A DNA stretch of 64,000 nucleotides from Clostridioides difficile CD160 (GCF_000449425.2 NZ_AVHW01000029.1:54867-118866), one strand, 5' to 3'; shown: positions 35,815-44,366, numbered from the stretch's first letter. Made by a program: numbers and translations. The notes: a model not told the origin generated them from the letters alone.

Positions 35815-36051
35815 TTAGCTAAATGTTGTATCTAATAATCTTGATACTTTTTTTATTTTCCAATCTACAGGCAATATTCCATTATCAATTAATTCTGATA
35901 GTAAACAATTATATTCATCAATTTTTATCATATGTCCAATTGGACAGTTTTTGCAGTGCTTAGACTTGATACAAACATATTTTATAGTATTTAAAGCAAC
36001 TATAGTATTTTTTATATCATCTTGTGTTAATTCTATTTCTTTATTATCCAT
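35815..36051 (-). CDS. Small cysteine-containing early protein, 78 aa
   Basis: It starts MDNKEIELTQDDIKNTIVAL and has CIKSKHCKNCPIGHM, a possible metal site. AAAGGAATG is upstream. No family is recognised. Confidence 0.5.
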   Translation of the reverse strand: MDNKEIELTQDDIKNTIVALNTIKYVCIKSKHCKNCPIGHMIKIDEYNCLLSELIDNGILPVDWKIKKVSRLLDTTFS

Positions 36052-36088
36052 TTTTCATCATTCCTTTAAATTTACTAAATTTTAATAT

Positions 36089-36313
36089 TTACAAGGCTTC
36101 TACTGCTTCTTGAAATTTTAAATCTAATACATATTTTAATAACTCTTTATCATATTTATAATTTAAATACTCATCTATAGAGGCTGTATAAGCATTTTCT
36201 TTTTTATATTTTTTTATATACCATTTTTGAAATTTAATATAATCTTGCTCTGTGAGATATTCACTTGATAAGTTCAAAAGACTTCCTTTTTTATTTAATA
36301 TTTCTCTGATCAT
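36089..36313 (-). CDS. Small helical early protein, 74 aa
   Basis: AGGAGAATC precedes ATG 36313. The helical protein contains YIKFQKWYIKKYKKENAY and ends in an acidic helix. It is the second gene of the leftward operon. The function is unknown. Confidence 0.5.
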   Translation of the reverse strand: MIREILNKKGSLLNLSSEYLTEQDYIKFQKWYIKKYKKENAYTASIDEYLNYKYDKELLKYVLDLKFQEAVEAL

Positions 36314-36349
36314 ATGATTCTCCTATTTTTGATATATTCATTTCATTTA

Positions 36350-36523
36350 CTAATGAATCTTTTTATTCTGGCACTTAATCTTATTATACTTATGACATTC
36401 TATATTTTTTCTATTTGATATAATTTCCAAAGATAATTTATAAACCAAATTTTGATTTATATTTTTCAATTTTTTAAATAAAGACAACATTTTTATTAAT
36501 TCTTTATGTTTTTCATCAACCAT
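36350..36523 (-). CDS. First gene of leftward operon, basic protein, 57 aa
   Basis: The frame from ATG 36523 reads MVDEKHKELIKMLSLFKKLK and ends KIKCQNKKIH. The ribosome site (GAGGCGAG) is weak. It is placed about 55 bases after the leftward -10, as the first early gene would be. The function is unknown. Confidence 0.5.
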   Translation of the reverse strand: MVDEKHKELIKMLSLFKKLKNINQNLVYKLSLEIISNRKNIECHKYNKIKCQNKKIH

Positions 36524-36577
36524 AACTCGCCTCTTTCTTGACTTTGTATATTTTTATATTTACTTTGTTATAATTAC

Positions 36578-36606
36578 ATTGTATATCTTATACTGTACAA
36601 TGTCAA
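36578..36606 (-). promoter_or_regulatory. Leftward early promoter
   Basis: On the minus strand TTGACA (36606-36601), a 17-base spacer and TACAAT (36583-36578) give a near-consensus sigma-A promoter that drives the leftward early genes from 36523. Confidence 0.75.
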
Positions 36607-36644
36607 TATGTTTTATACTTTGTTTACCTAATACACTGAATATA

Positions 36645-36673
36645 TTGACTTTGTCAATACCGAATTGTATAAT
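36645..36673 (+). promoter_or_regulatory. Rightward repressor promoter
   Basis: TTGACT (36645-36650), 17 bases, then TATAAT (36668-36673) is a near-perfect sigma-A promoter for the XRE gene. Between the two divergent promoters lie TGTCAATAT and ATATTGAC-like half sites that could be the operators. Confidence 0.75.
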
Positions 36674-36694
36674 TTAATTAATGGAGGTGATATA

Positions 36695-37057
36695 TTGAAC
36701 ACAATGATATATAATCTAAAAAAATTAAGAAAAGAATTAGGATTATCACAAAAAGAATTTGGTGATAAATTAAAATTAACATCTGCGTCAATATCAAAAC
36801 TTGAAAATGGAGAGAGAAATATCACTGAAAGACATATTTACCAAATATGTGAGGTTTTTAATGTAAATGAAGATTGGTTACGAAATGGAAATGGAAAAAT
36901 ATTTAAAAATATAGATGATATTGAATTAGCAGCAATGATGGGTAAGACATTTTCAAGTAATGATGAATTCTTGAAAAAAGTCTTTTTAACATTTGCAGAA
37001 CTTACAGATGATGAAAGAGAAGTTGTACAAAAAATAATAAATAAACTAAGTAAATAG
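36695..37057 (+). CDS. CI-like XRE repressor, 120 aa
   Basis: TTG 36695 sits 4-5 bases after GGAGGTGA; ATG 36704 is an alternative. The HTH runs IYNLKKLRKELGLSQKEFGD, then SASISKLENGERNITE. The C-terminal part (LTFAELTDDEREVVQKII) is typical of short clostridial phage repressors. It faces the leftward promoter, so it probably governs the early operon and lysogeny. Confidence 0.85.
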   Translation: MNTMIYNLKKLRKELGLSQKEFGDKLKLTSASISKLENGERNITERHIYQICEVFNVNEDWLRNGNGKIFKNIDDIELAAMMGKTFSSNDEFLKKVFLTFAELTDDEREVVQKIINKLSK

Positions 37058-37078
37058 CCCTAGAAGGGCTATTTTATT
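37052..37078. terminator. Terminator after the repressor gene
   Basis: AAATAGCCC and GGGCTATTT form a 9-bp stem with a 5-base loop, followed by TATTTT. It overlaps the repressor stop. Confidence 0.75.
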
Positions 37079-37167
37079 TTAGATATAAAACTTTTAATTA
37101 TGAGTAAAGAAGATAAATCCATTTTTTTGAGCATCTTAAGTATTTCTTCTGTAACTTGCTTTTTCAT
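37069..37167 (-). CDS. Small regulatory-type peptide, 32 aa
   Basis: ATG 37167 follows GGGGGGAT. The peptide MKKQVTEEILKMLKKMDLSS, then LLIIKSFISKIK resembles the C-terminal tails of small clostridial XRE-linked proteins. It is convergent with the repressor and its 3' end crosses the shared terminator. Confidence 0.4.
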   Translation of the reverse strand: MKKQVTEEILKMLKKMDLSSLLIIKSFISKIK

Positions 37168-37544
37168 TAAATCCCCCCATATAATAAATAAAATAATTAT
37201 AAAGTTAATACTTTTTACCCAATCATCTCCTCACTCTATTCCCATTTCAGGAACATTTGTTCTTAAAGAAACTAAAATCCCTCAGCATTTAGTAAAATTG
37301 AAGTTATCTGCATCTGAAATGAATATTTCATATATGTATTTTTTTAATAAATACCTACTCTATTAAAGTAGATTGCTTGATTAAATAATAAGATTTTTTT
37401 TAGAAAAGTTCAATACTAAAATCGCAAATGATAACAAAAAATACAAAAATATTAATTTTTTTCCTATTTTCCTACATAATAATATTATAACTCTTTCTCT
37501 ATAAATCATCAAGAACATACATTCGATTCTTTTAAACAAATTAT
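37168..37544. other. Intergenic region, no convincing gene
   Basis: AT-rich sequence between the small peptide and the LytTR gene. A plus-strand frame at 37100-37366 is not supported by composition or a ribosome site. Confidence 0.4.
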
Positions 37545-38258
37545 TTACCAAATTCTATCTCTCAATATATTTGATAAATAAAATTTTAATTCTTTTGCTT
37601 TTCTAGGAGCTACCTTAATTTTTATATTATTTTCTGTTAAATATACAAAATTATAGTTCAAATTATTAACTTGTAACAAATTTATAAGATAGCTTTTGTG
37701 ACATCTAAAAAAAATCCCTTCTTTTAGCTTTTCTTCAAATATATCAAGTTTTTCATTTATTATATATTCATCTGTTTTTGTTATAACCTTTAATTTTCTT
37801 TTAACAATCTCTGCAAATAAAATATCTCTTTCTTCTATTATTATGATTTTTTTCTTTTTTTTTATATAAATAACAGCCTCTCTTTTTCTCCAATCAATAG
37901 CAAAATCAATCATTATTTTTTCAAAATTTTTGTAGTATATTGGTTTTATTAGGTATCTAAATGCATTTATTTCATATTCTTTAACAACATCTTCATTAGA
38001 TTCAGTAGTAAATATAATCTTAACATTTTTATTTCTTTTTCTAATTTCTTTTGATATTTCAAATTCATTTTTATCTTCTAAGTTTAGATCCATTAAAACT
38101 AAATCTACTTTTTTAGAATCTTTTTCTAAAAGTTCTTCTACATTTTTAAATAATAAAACTTCATATTGTTTTATTTTTATTTTCTTTAAAAAAATCTTAA
38201 TAAAGTCATGAATGATATCTCTTTGCATATCATCATTTTCACAAATAATTATTACCAT
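37545..38258 (-). CDS. Orphan LytTR response regulator (AgrA-like), 237 aa
   Basis: Residues about 1-120 form a receiver domain, with the phosphoacceptor Asp in VDLVLMDLNLED, the acidic pair in ICENDD and the Lys in YLIKPIYY. Residues 130-237 form a LytTR DNA-binding domain (FFRCHKSYLINLLQV). ATG 38258 follows GAGGAG; the GTG three codons earlier overlaps that site. No histidine kinase, AgrB or AgrD is nearby, so it must take its signal from a host kinase or act unphosphorylated. Confidence 0.88.
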   Translation of the reverse strand: MVIIICENDDMQRDIIHDFIKIFLKKIKIKQYEVLLFKNVEELLEKDSKKVDLVLMDLNLEDKNEFEISKEIRKRNKNVKIIFTTESNEDVVKEYEINAFRYLIKPIYYKNFEKIMIDFAIDWRKREAVIYIKKKKKIIIIEERDILFAEIVKRKLKVITKTDEYIINEKLDIFEEKLKEGIFFRCHKSYLINLLQVNNLNYNFVYLTENNIKIKVAPRKAKELKFYLSNILRDRIW

Positions 38259-38830
38259 AATAATCACTCCTCAAAATATATATTTAATAAATATTATATA
38301 TTTTTGATATCTGAATTTTGGTAATTATTGTAATTTGTTGTATTATAAATACTTTTTTTATCATTTTATGTCTGTAGAGCTAATTTTTATATTAATATAA
38401 TTTTGTTAATTCTTTACTTATAAATTGTCATTCAAATATAACTTTTAAGTTATTGTTATATCCTTAAAAAATAAATTGATAAATGAGCAAGAAAATTTAG
38501 AAGAGTAAAGTTGTTATTATATTTTTATAATTAGTTAAATAAATGTTAAATAGATACTGTTCATTGATTAAAACAGAAATTAATAATAACAATTAAAACA
38601 GAAATTTAAATCAATAATTAGAAAATAATAATAAGCTACTAATTATAGTAATTGCAATTAGTACAATAAAATATAAATTTTAATAATAATATGTTGTTGA
38701 TGTATTGTTGTTTTTTTAGAATAAGTTTCTTAAGAAATTGAATAATTATATATTCTTATTGGAAAATTAAGTTATTAATATGTATAAAAAACTTTCTATT
38801 GTGTATATAATTTAATTAAAATAAGCATAA
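38259..38830. other. AT-rich intergenic region with short direct repeats
   Basis: About 570 bases without a supported gene. AATTAAAACAGAAATT occurs twice near 38566-38607, and TAGTAATTGCAATTAG lies near 38645. It may hold the regulator promoter or an origin element. Confidence 0.35.
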
Positions 38831-38833
38831 AAA

Positions 38834-38874
38834 AATAGAGCTAATATAGATTTTACACTCTTTATAGCTCTATT
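38834..38874 (-). terminator. Terminator after the zinc/winged-helix gene
   Basis: AATAGAGCTA (38834-38843) pairs with TAGCTCTATT (38865-38874), and on the minus strand a T run follows (38836-38828). A second hairpin, GGAGTAGT with ACTACTCC (38909-38942), lies just before it. Confidence 0.7.
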
Positions 38875-38947
38875 TAAGTATTTTATTATTTGAATACAAA
38901 CACTAATAGGAGTAGTCAAAATCAATTTTTTTGAACTACTCCATATA

Positions 38948-40126
38948 TTAAATTGCTATTGCTAAACTTCCATTCTTATTTATGCTCTGAACAATCAATG
39001 TTCTTATAAATGCTCCTGGATTACGTATCTCATTATAGTTTGTATCTTCTTCGTCAACTGTATATTTATTAAACATATAATCTAATGCTGCTAGTACTCT
39101 ATTAACTCCATATTGTACTGCTAATCCAACTAAGTCATTTATAATAATATCTTTTTCTATTTCTAATTTATTTCTTAAATCTTCTTCAAATAAATTATAT
39201 CTATCTAAATTTAACTGAGATAATACTTTACTATAATTAGAACTCAAGGAGCATCCTGTATCATCAAAGAATTTTAATATTTTTATTCTTACAGATTCTG
39301 TATATTTCTCTGAGATGCTTTCTTTCGTCTCATAACGCTTTGTATCTATTGTATCATTACTTATATCAAATAAAGTTTTAGTGCTTCTTAGAAAGGTATC
39401 TATACGCTTGTTTGATTTCTTTATGTACTCTGGAAGTATAGAGATAAGATTATCTTTTTTAAATCGTATTCTCTTACCTAATTTACTTCCTTTAGCATCA
39501 GCCCAAACTAATTTTTTAATTTCAAGTTTTAACTCATTTACATTTTCAAAACTTAATAGGTGAGTTAAAGTATCTAATGACATAGTCAAGTAACCTTTTC
39601 CACCATCTTCTTTTTTAAGATGATTTTTGTACTCTTCATCTATGACTATATCAAATTTACCTCTTTTTATCTCTGTAGAATAAACTAATCCAACTTGTAA
39701 TAATACATTATGATTATGTCTTGCTGTAACAACAGAGATATTGCATATATCAGCTATGTTTTGAAATGATATTGATTTTCTAACATAGTTTTTATTAGAT
39801 ACTATAAAATGATATGCTAGATATTGCTTTATAGCACTCTTACTTAAAGTAATATGTTTATTTACATTAGTTACAATCTCTATTGTACCTATTTCTGTTT
39901 CTTTTTCTGTAACATAAGAAAACTCTGATATAGTGTTTAATTTAGGACAATTTGAGCAGAAGTCATTTAATTTATTACTATCAAAAGAAGGATTATTTTT
40001 TATTGCACAAGAATTACAAGCGGAATAGTCTATTTTTTCTACTTTTCTTATAGAAGTTTTAAAAACATCTAAGATATCTTTTAATTTTGATTTTGATATT
40101 CTAGCAACTGGTTTTAATTCTTGCAT
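38948..40126 (-). CDS. Zinc-binding winged-helix DNA-binding protein, 392 aa
   Basis: GAAAGGAGGATTATAAT fixes the start at ATG 40126. The N-terminus has two cysteine pairs (YSACNSCAIKN and FCSNCPKLN) likely to bind zinc. A winged helix-turn-helix follows (SISFQNIADICNISVVTARH, then NVLLQVGLV). The C-terminal 150 residues are helical and charged. It could be a replication or transcription regulator. The neighbouring Rep-like gene and repeats suggest a replication link, but I do not recognise the family. Confidence 0.6.
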   Translation of the reverse strand: MQELKPVARISKSKLKDILDVFKTSIRKVEKIDYSACNSCAIKNNPSFDSNKLNDFCSNCPKLNTISEFSYVTEKETEIGTIEIVTNVNKHITLSKSAIKQYLAYHFIVSNKNYVRKSISFQNIADICNISVVTARHNHNVLLQVGLVYSTEIKRGKFDIVIDEEYKNHLKKEDGGKGYLTMSLDTLTHLLSFENVNELKLEIKKLVWADAKGSKLGKRIRFKKDNLISILPEYIKKSNKRIDTFLRSTKTLFDISNDTIDTKRYETKESISEKYTESVRIKILKFFDDTGCSLSSNYSKVLSQLNLDRYNLFEEDLRNKLEIEKDIIINDLVGLAVQYGVNRVLAALDYMFNKYTVDEEDTNYNEIRNPGAFIRTLIVQSINKNGSLAIAI

Positions 40127-40206
40127 ATTATAATCCTCCTTTCTTAGTAATATTTCTATAAAATTATTATAACACATATGGTTACATGTTGTAAGAATGT
40201 GTAACA

Positions 40207-40473
40207 TTAGTACTCATTTTTTTTGATTTTCATGATAGTATTTCTGCCGCAGTTATACTTTTGCTCTGCTTTTCTTATACTCAATCCATTATCTAAATCA
40301 TTTTTTATTTTTTTTACCTGCTCATTATTAAATCTTTTGCTTCTCCTACCTTGCTGGACTACATAATAATTTTCATTTTCTAAAGTCTCATATTCAATTC
40401 CAGCTTTATCTAGCTTCTCTTTTTTCGAACTATCTACAATAAAGACTACTTTATCTTTATATTTAATACTCAT
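40207..40473 (-). CDS. Small HTH protein, paralogue A, 88 aa
   Basis: The C-terminus RRSKRFNNEQVKKIKNDLDN, GLSIRKAEQKYNCGRNTI is a resolvase-type helix-turn-helix. The N-terminal 40 residues are a short beta segment (MSIKYKDKVVFIVDSS). It is about half identical to the 41205-41471 product and shares the QGRRSKRFNNE core. It is a probable DNA-binding regulator. Confidence 0.7.
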   Translation of the reverse strand: MSIKYKDKVVFIVDSSKKEKLDKAGIEYETLENENYYVVQQGRRSKRFNNEQVKKIKNDLDNGLSIRKAEQKYNCGRNTIMKIKKNEY

Positions 40474-40502
40474 ATTGTGATAACTCCTTATATAAATATG
40501 TT

Positions 40503-40889
40503 TTATTTTTGTATTAATAAATTATCTACCAAATCAATAATTAAATTAGCATTTATTAAAAAGTCTAATCCTAATAAACCATTTACTTTTTCTTCTGGGT
40601 CAATCTCTCCAAAATCTAATTTTATATTTTCAAGAGTTATATCACCACAAGCAACCTTATTAACTAATTTCCTTACTGAATATTGAACAGTCCCACCATA
40701 ACCAGAAGCCTTTACAATTGTATCATCATCATTAAATCCAATATCTGATTCCTCTAAATAAGAAGAAGATATTATAGTATGAGATGCTCCAGTATCAATG
40801 ATCATATCTTTTACAAGGATACTTTTATTTTCAATTAAGATTTCTATATCTGTATATAATAGTCCATTTTTATATTTGAAATTTTTCAT
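40503..40889 (-). CDS. Retropepsin-like aspartic protease, 128 aa
   Basis: The catalytic loop DTGAS (residues 32-36) follows a hydrophobic strand (VKDMII), and the hydrophobic GLLGLDFL (about 104-111) is the usual second conserved block. These are the marks of a single-domain, dimeric retropepsin. Such proteases are uncommon in phages. It may mature a phage or host protein, or cleave one of the regulators encoded beside it. It overlaps nothing and is 1 base from the 81-aa partner gene upstream. Confidence 0.75.
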   Translation of the reverse strand: MKNFKYKNGLLYTDIEILIENKSILVKDMIIDTGASHTIISSSYLEESDIGFNDDDTIVKASGYGGTVQYSVRKLVNKVACGDITLENIKLDFGEIDPEEKVNGLLGLDFLINANLIIDLVDNLLIQK

Positions 40890-40890
40890 A

Positions 40891-41136
40891 CTACAAACCT
40901 CTTCTTATACCAATATGTTTTATGATATCTATTACAAATTCTTTATTCTTGGTGTTATATACAATTTCTTTATCTTTACATCTGTTGAATTCTTTTAAAG
41001 CCTCTTTATTGTTAGGAATAACTTTTATAAGAGCTACTTCATCTACATACTCCTTTTCATTTTGTATATGCGATTCCAAAATTTCTAATTTTACAAATGA
41101 ATTAGGATATAAGTTTCTAACCTCTGACCATTTCAT
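40891..41136 (-). CDS. Retropepsin partner protein, 81 aa
   Basis: ATG 41136 lies 9 bases after AAAGGAG; TTG 41145 overlaps the spacer. The protein begins MKWSEVRNLYPNSFVKLEIL and is a small beta-alpha protein. Its stop is 1 base before the protease start, so the two are coupled. It could be an adaptor or a substrate. Confidence 0.6.
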   Translation of the reverse strand: MKWSEVRNLYPNSFVKLEILESHIQNEKEYVDEVALIKVIPNNKEALKEFNRCKDKEIVYNTKNKEFVIDIIKHIGIRRGL

Positions 41137-41204
41137 AGAAATCAACTCCTTTATAGTATAAGAATATTATAATATTAATGAGGTAAAATGTAAATGCTAC
41201 CTCG

Positions 41205-41471
41205 CTAGTACTTATTTTGTTTTATGTCTTGTATGGTTCTTGTACTACAATTCCATTTCTCAGCACATTTTCTTAGACTCATACCATTATTTAAGTCTTT
41301 TTTTATTTTACTTACATCTTCATTATTAAATCTCTTACTTCTTCTACCTTGTGTAACGACATAATACTGCTTGTCCTTTAGGTCAATATATTTTATATTA
41401 GAGCTATCTAATTCATTTATATTCTTTTTTTCTACAAGTACGAATTCTTTATCTTTATATTTAATACTCAT
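41205..41471 (-). CDS. Small HTH protein, paralogue B, 88 aa
   Basis: It matches paralogue A in length and plan (MSIKYKDKEFVLVEKKN, then QGRRSKRFNNEDVSKIKKDL and a C-terminal HTH). It flanks the protease pair on the other side and lies next to the five long repeats, which are natural candidates for its binding sites. Confidence 0.7.
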   Translation of the reverse strand: MSIKYKDKEFVLVEKKNINELDSSNIKYIDLKDKQYYVVTQGRRSKRFNNEDVSKIKKDLNNGMSLRKCAEKWNCSTRTIQDIKQNKY

Positions 41472-41497
41472 AATTTTCTCCTTTGAAAAATCAATAA

Positions 41498-41869
41498 TTT
41501 CAGAAGTACGGAGCTAGTATAGCCATTTTTTGGATAAAACTTTTTTACTTAGACTTATATTACCCAAAAGTTAGGTTTATGTCTATGTTTCAGAAGTACG
41601 GAGCTGGTATAGCCATTCTTATCAAATATAGTAATTGCAATGGCTTTTCAGAAGTACGGAGCTGGTATAGCCATTTTGTTGAACAGCACTATTTTCAAAG
41701 AATACAAAGATAATTTTTTGTGGTAAATGGAGATAATTAGAAACAAAAAAAATTTTTCGACATGATTTTTAAGCAAAAAAAGGCTATTTTTTGATAAGTA
41801 CGGAGCTGAGATAGCCTTTTTGCTTTTTTGAAAAATTAATAATTTGATAAGTACGGAGCTGAGATAGCC
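41498..41869. repeat. Five dispersed long repeats, AAGTACGGAGCT core
   Basis: Copies lie at 41501-41527, 41591-41617, 41649-41675, 41792-41816 and 41845-41869. The first three read CAGAAGTACGGAGCT, then (A/G)GTATAGCCATT; the last two read TGATAAGTACGGAGCT, then GAGATAGCC. Spacing is irregular (53-143 bases). Copies 3 and 4 are preceded by AATGGCT or AGGCTAT, which could pair with their AGCCATT or ATAGCCT end. They lie just beyond the 3' end of a Rep-like gene. They may be iterons, operators of a repressor, or small RNA hairpins. Confidence 0.75.
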
Positions 41870-41881
41870 TTTTTGCTTTTT

Positions 41882-43423
41882 TTATTTATCAACTATATAA
41901 TCTGGTAAGGATAAAATCGTATTATTTATAAGTAATTTTCTTTTTTCGACATCCTCATAGAAGAAAACATCAAAATGCGATAATCCTCTTTTATAATCTT
42001 TTATTATAAACTGGTTTTCCTTTATTTCATTAAAACCAGCTTCAAGATAATCCATATTTTGTTTAAGAGTTTTTTTATTACTTAAGTGGACATCAAACTT
42101 TATGTCTTCTATATTATATCTAAAACTTTTATTTCTAATATTCTCACCAGATGAGATTAAAGTATATCTTTTTCCTTCTAAAAAATAAGCTAAATTAATA
42201 GATTGTACAAGTGTTAATTTTTTTAACTCATTTTTATACATTATATCTGTATTCACCTTTTCAACTTCTTTGATTAAAGACTTTGTAACTTCTATAAATT
42301 CTCTGTCATTTTCATCTTTTGAAATCATTACCCTTGAAAATAAGTTGAAACTCATTTCAGATTTTAATTCTCCAGTATCTTTGATTTGATTTACGTAAAA
42401 AGTATAATAAGGTAACTTTAACAATCTATTTCTTATATTAGTGTAATTGTTCTTACCATCAGAAAGACCTAAATATTTAATTAAGTCACCAAGATAAAAT
42501 GCAAAAGAATGCATATGGCTATAAGTATATACAAATCTTATTATTTCTAAGTCTTGTTTGTCTAGATATATTTTAGGTAATGCCTTTTTTTCTGTTTCTT
42601 GATTTATAAGTTCAAGTTTTAAATTCTCAACGACATCATCTAAAGATTGATGAAATGAAAATTCATAAGAAAAGTTGGTTTGTATTCCTAAGAAACTTTT
42701 AGCTTGATAATCTTCTGATAAATAAGAATCTTTATTTCTCTTAACATTTATATGTGTATGTTTTTTACCTTTTGTTATAGGTAAAAATATACCAGGTGCT
42801 AAATGTGGAGGAGTTTTGATTTCTATTTTATTAACATCAAAATCATATTCATTCTTTAATATTTCTGTTATACAAATAAGAATATCATGAGTAAATGCAG
42901 AAGTTATTTTACTTTCACTTAACTCTTGTAAATATGGATAATCACAGATATTATATGTGTTGTTAGAAGTCCATTTCTCTAAAAAGTCTTTTCTTGTATC
43001 TAATAACTCTTCTGGTGTTTTTACCCCAGCACTTATAATTCTGCCAGTTTTTATATACTCATTTTTAACAGTGTCTAATTCATTTTTTAAATATTTTTTA
43101 CTTTTTTTCCCTAATGAATCAAGAGCCATTTTAGCCCATCTTTGTTTTAATTTCCATGAAGACATATTCTCATAGCTTCTTAGTTTTTTAACCTCAGTAC
43201 TTGAATATATAGATTTGAATTTATCATAAATTATTTTATATAGGAATTCTTCAAATTTTAAACTTATTTCTTCAGCGGACATACCTTTCAATCTAAAAAT
43301 TTCAAAATATTTTCTTGTTATCATTTTAAATCTATCATTATCATATATAATATGATAAATTAAATTTATTTTATTTAGATCTTTCTGTTCATTACTTATG
43401 TTTTCTTTAATATCTTTGCTCAT
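41882..43423 (-). CDS. Replication-initiator-like protein, 513 aa
   Basis: The middle reads LPKIYLDKQDLEIIRFVYTY and YLGLSDGKNNYTNIRNRLLK, a winged-helix layout like Rep proteins of Firmicute plasmids. The N-terminal 200 residues are helical and basic. Repeats of iteron type follow its 3' end. It starts 4 bases after the stop of the recombinase-fold gene and is probably co-expressed with it. No catalytic motif is seen, and the Rep assignment is tentative. Confidence 0.45.
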   Translation of the reverse strand: MSKDIKENISNEQKDLNKINLIYHIIYDNDRFKMITRKYFEIFRLKGMSAEEISLKFEEFLYKIIYDKFKSIYSSTEVKKLRSYENMSSWKLKQRWAKMALDSLGKKSKKYLKNELDTVKNEYIKTGRIISAGVKTPEELLDTRKDFLEKWTSNNTYNICDYPYLQELSESKITSAFTHDILICITEILKNEYDFDVNKIEIKTPPHLAPGIFLPITKGKKHTHINVKRNKDSYLSEDYQAKSFLGIQTNFSYEFSFHQSLDDVVENLKLELINQETEKKALPKIYLDKQDLEIIRFVYTYSHMHSFAFYLGDLIKYLGLSDGKNNYTNIRNRLLKLPYYTFYVNQIKDTGELKSEMSFNLFSRVMISKDENDREFIEVTKSLIKEVEKVNTDIMYKNELKKLTLVQSINLAYFLEGKRYTLISSGENIRNKSFRYNIEDIKFDVHLSNKKTLKQNMDYLEAGFNEIKENQFIIKDYKRGLSHFDVFFYEDVEKRKLLINNTILSLPDYIVDK

Positions 43424-43427
43424 AAGG

Positions 43428-44366
43428 TTACTCCTTAATATATTTTTGCTTATAAATAGATAAAACTTCTTGTATCTTAAAATTTAATTTGTTATCTTCT
43501 TTGAACTCTTTCAAACTTTTGTTAGTCCAACAACCAGATTGAGTATATTTTTTTTCATTTACTTGCATTTGATGCATAATACCAGAAATTTTTAAGTTAG
43601 TGAAATTCAATTGTACTTTATTGTCTAAATAATCATTTATAATAAGCAATCTTTTACGAATTGTTGAATATCCTATCTCTTTTAATCCATTTCCATATCG
43701 GGCATCTGGCTTAGTTTTAATCAGATATTCCGAATTAGAATTAAATAGATAAAATTCAGCCGCATTACTATCTTGCTCTAGATATTGTTTGTATTCTTTC
43801 TGCTCTAATGTTTCTTTTGTAAAATCAGATAAGAGTTTGTCCAATTTAAACTCTGTATCCTTTAATTTTATTAACCTTTTTTCTAAATCTATGTCTTTTA
43901 TTTTTATACCCCTTATGTCTTCAGCATCTTTACCAATAAGCCCACAAAAAGCTGCATAGATAATAAATTTATCTTGTGCATTAGTCAATTTACTACATAC
44001 AGAAATAACTTCATTATGTGTAAGATATTTTGATAGGTCAAACTCAGCAACTAAATTTTTAGGTTTCGAAAAGTGAATGTCATAATTTAAAGTTTTAAAT
44101 ATTTTATTAACTTTAAAAATTATAGCCATTATAGCATTATATGTTTTATTTTCACTCATATCTTTTACAATTTTTTCTTTATCACTATCTAACATTTCAA
44201 CAACATAATCATTTTTTTTCTCAATAAGCTTTCCTTCTTTAGCAAACCAAAGTATTAATACTCTATAAACCTTTAGAACGCCAATTCTTGTTTTTTCAGC
44301 TTCATCTTGGAGTAATTCTGATAATACATTTTCATTTTTTAAATTATAATTCATATATTCAAACAT
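43428..44366 (-). CDS. Tyrosine-recombinase-fold protein without clear active site, possible MrpR-like repressor, 312 aa
   Basis: The stretch TNAQDKFIIYAAFCGLIGKD, AEDIRGIKIKDIDLEKRLIK is the beta-rich opening of a tyrosine recombinase catalytic domain, with a core-binding helical domain before it. The later His-x-x-Arg box and Tyr are not recognisable: the usual L-R-H segment reads LKISGIMHQMQV. In SPbeta the master repressor MrpR (YopR) is exactly such an inactive recombinase fold. Proximity to long repeats supports a repressor role; an active recombinase is less likely. Confidence 0.55.
   Translation of the reverse strand: MFEYMNYNLKNENVLSELLQDEAEKTRIGVLKVYRVLILWFAKEGKLIEKKNDYVVEMLDSDKEKIVKDMSENKTYNAIMAIIFKVNKIFKTLNYDIHFSKPKNLVAEFDLSKYLTHNEVISVCSKLTNAQDKFIIYAAFCGLIGKDAEDIRGIKIKDIDLEKRLIKLKDTEFKLDKLLSDFTKETLEQKEYKQYLEQDSNAAEFYLFNSNSEYLIKTKPDARYGNGLKEIGYSTIRKRLLIINDYLDNKVQLNFTNLKISGIMHQMQVNEKKYTQSGCWTNKSLKEFKEDNKLNFKIQEVLSIYKQKYIKE

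Noticed and set aside
37100..37366. An 88-codon plus-strand frame after the repressor gene
   Set aside because: No ribosome site, unusual composition, and it overlaps a better small gene on the other strand.
40126..40207. The longer N-terminus of the zinc/winged-helix protein
   Set aside because: The strong GGAGG lies just before the internal ATG 40126, and the extension looks unlike coding sequence.
41498..41869. The repeat array as a CRISPR array
   Set aside because: Repeats differ in two subtypes, spacers vary from about 28 to 116 bases, and no cas gene is present.
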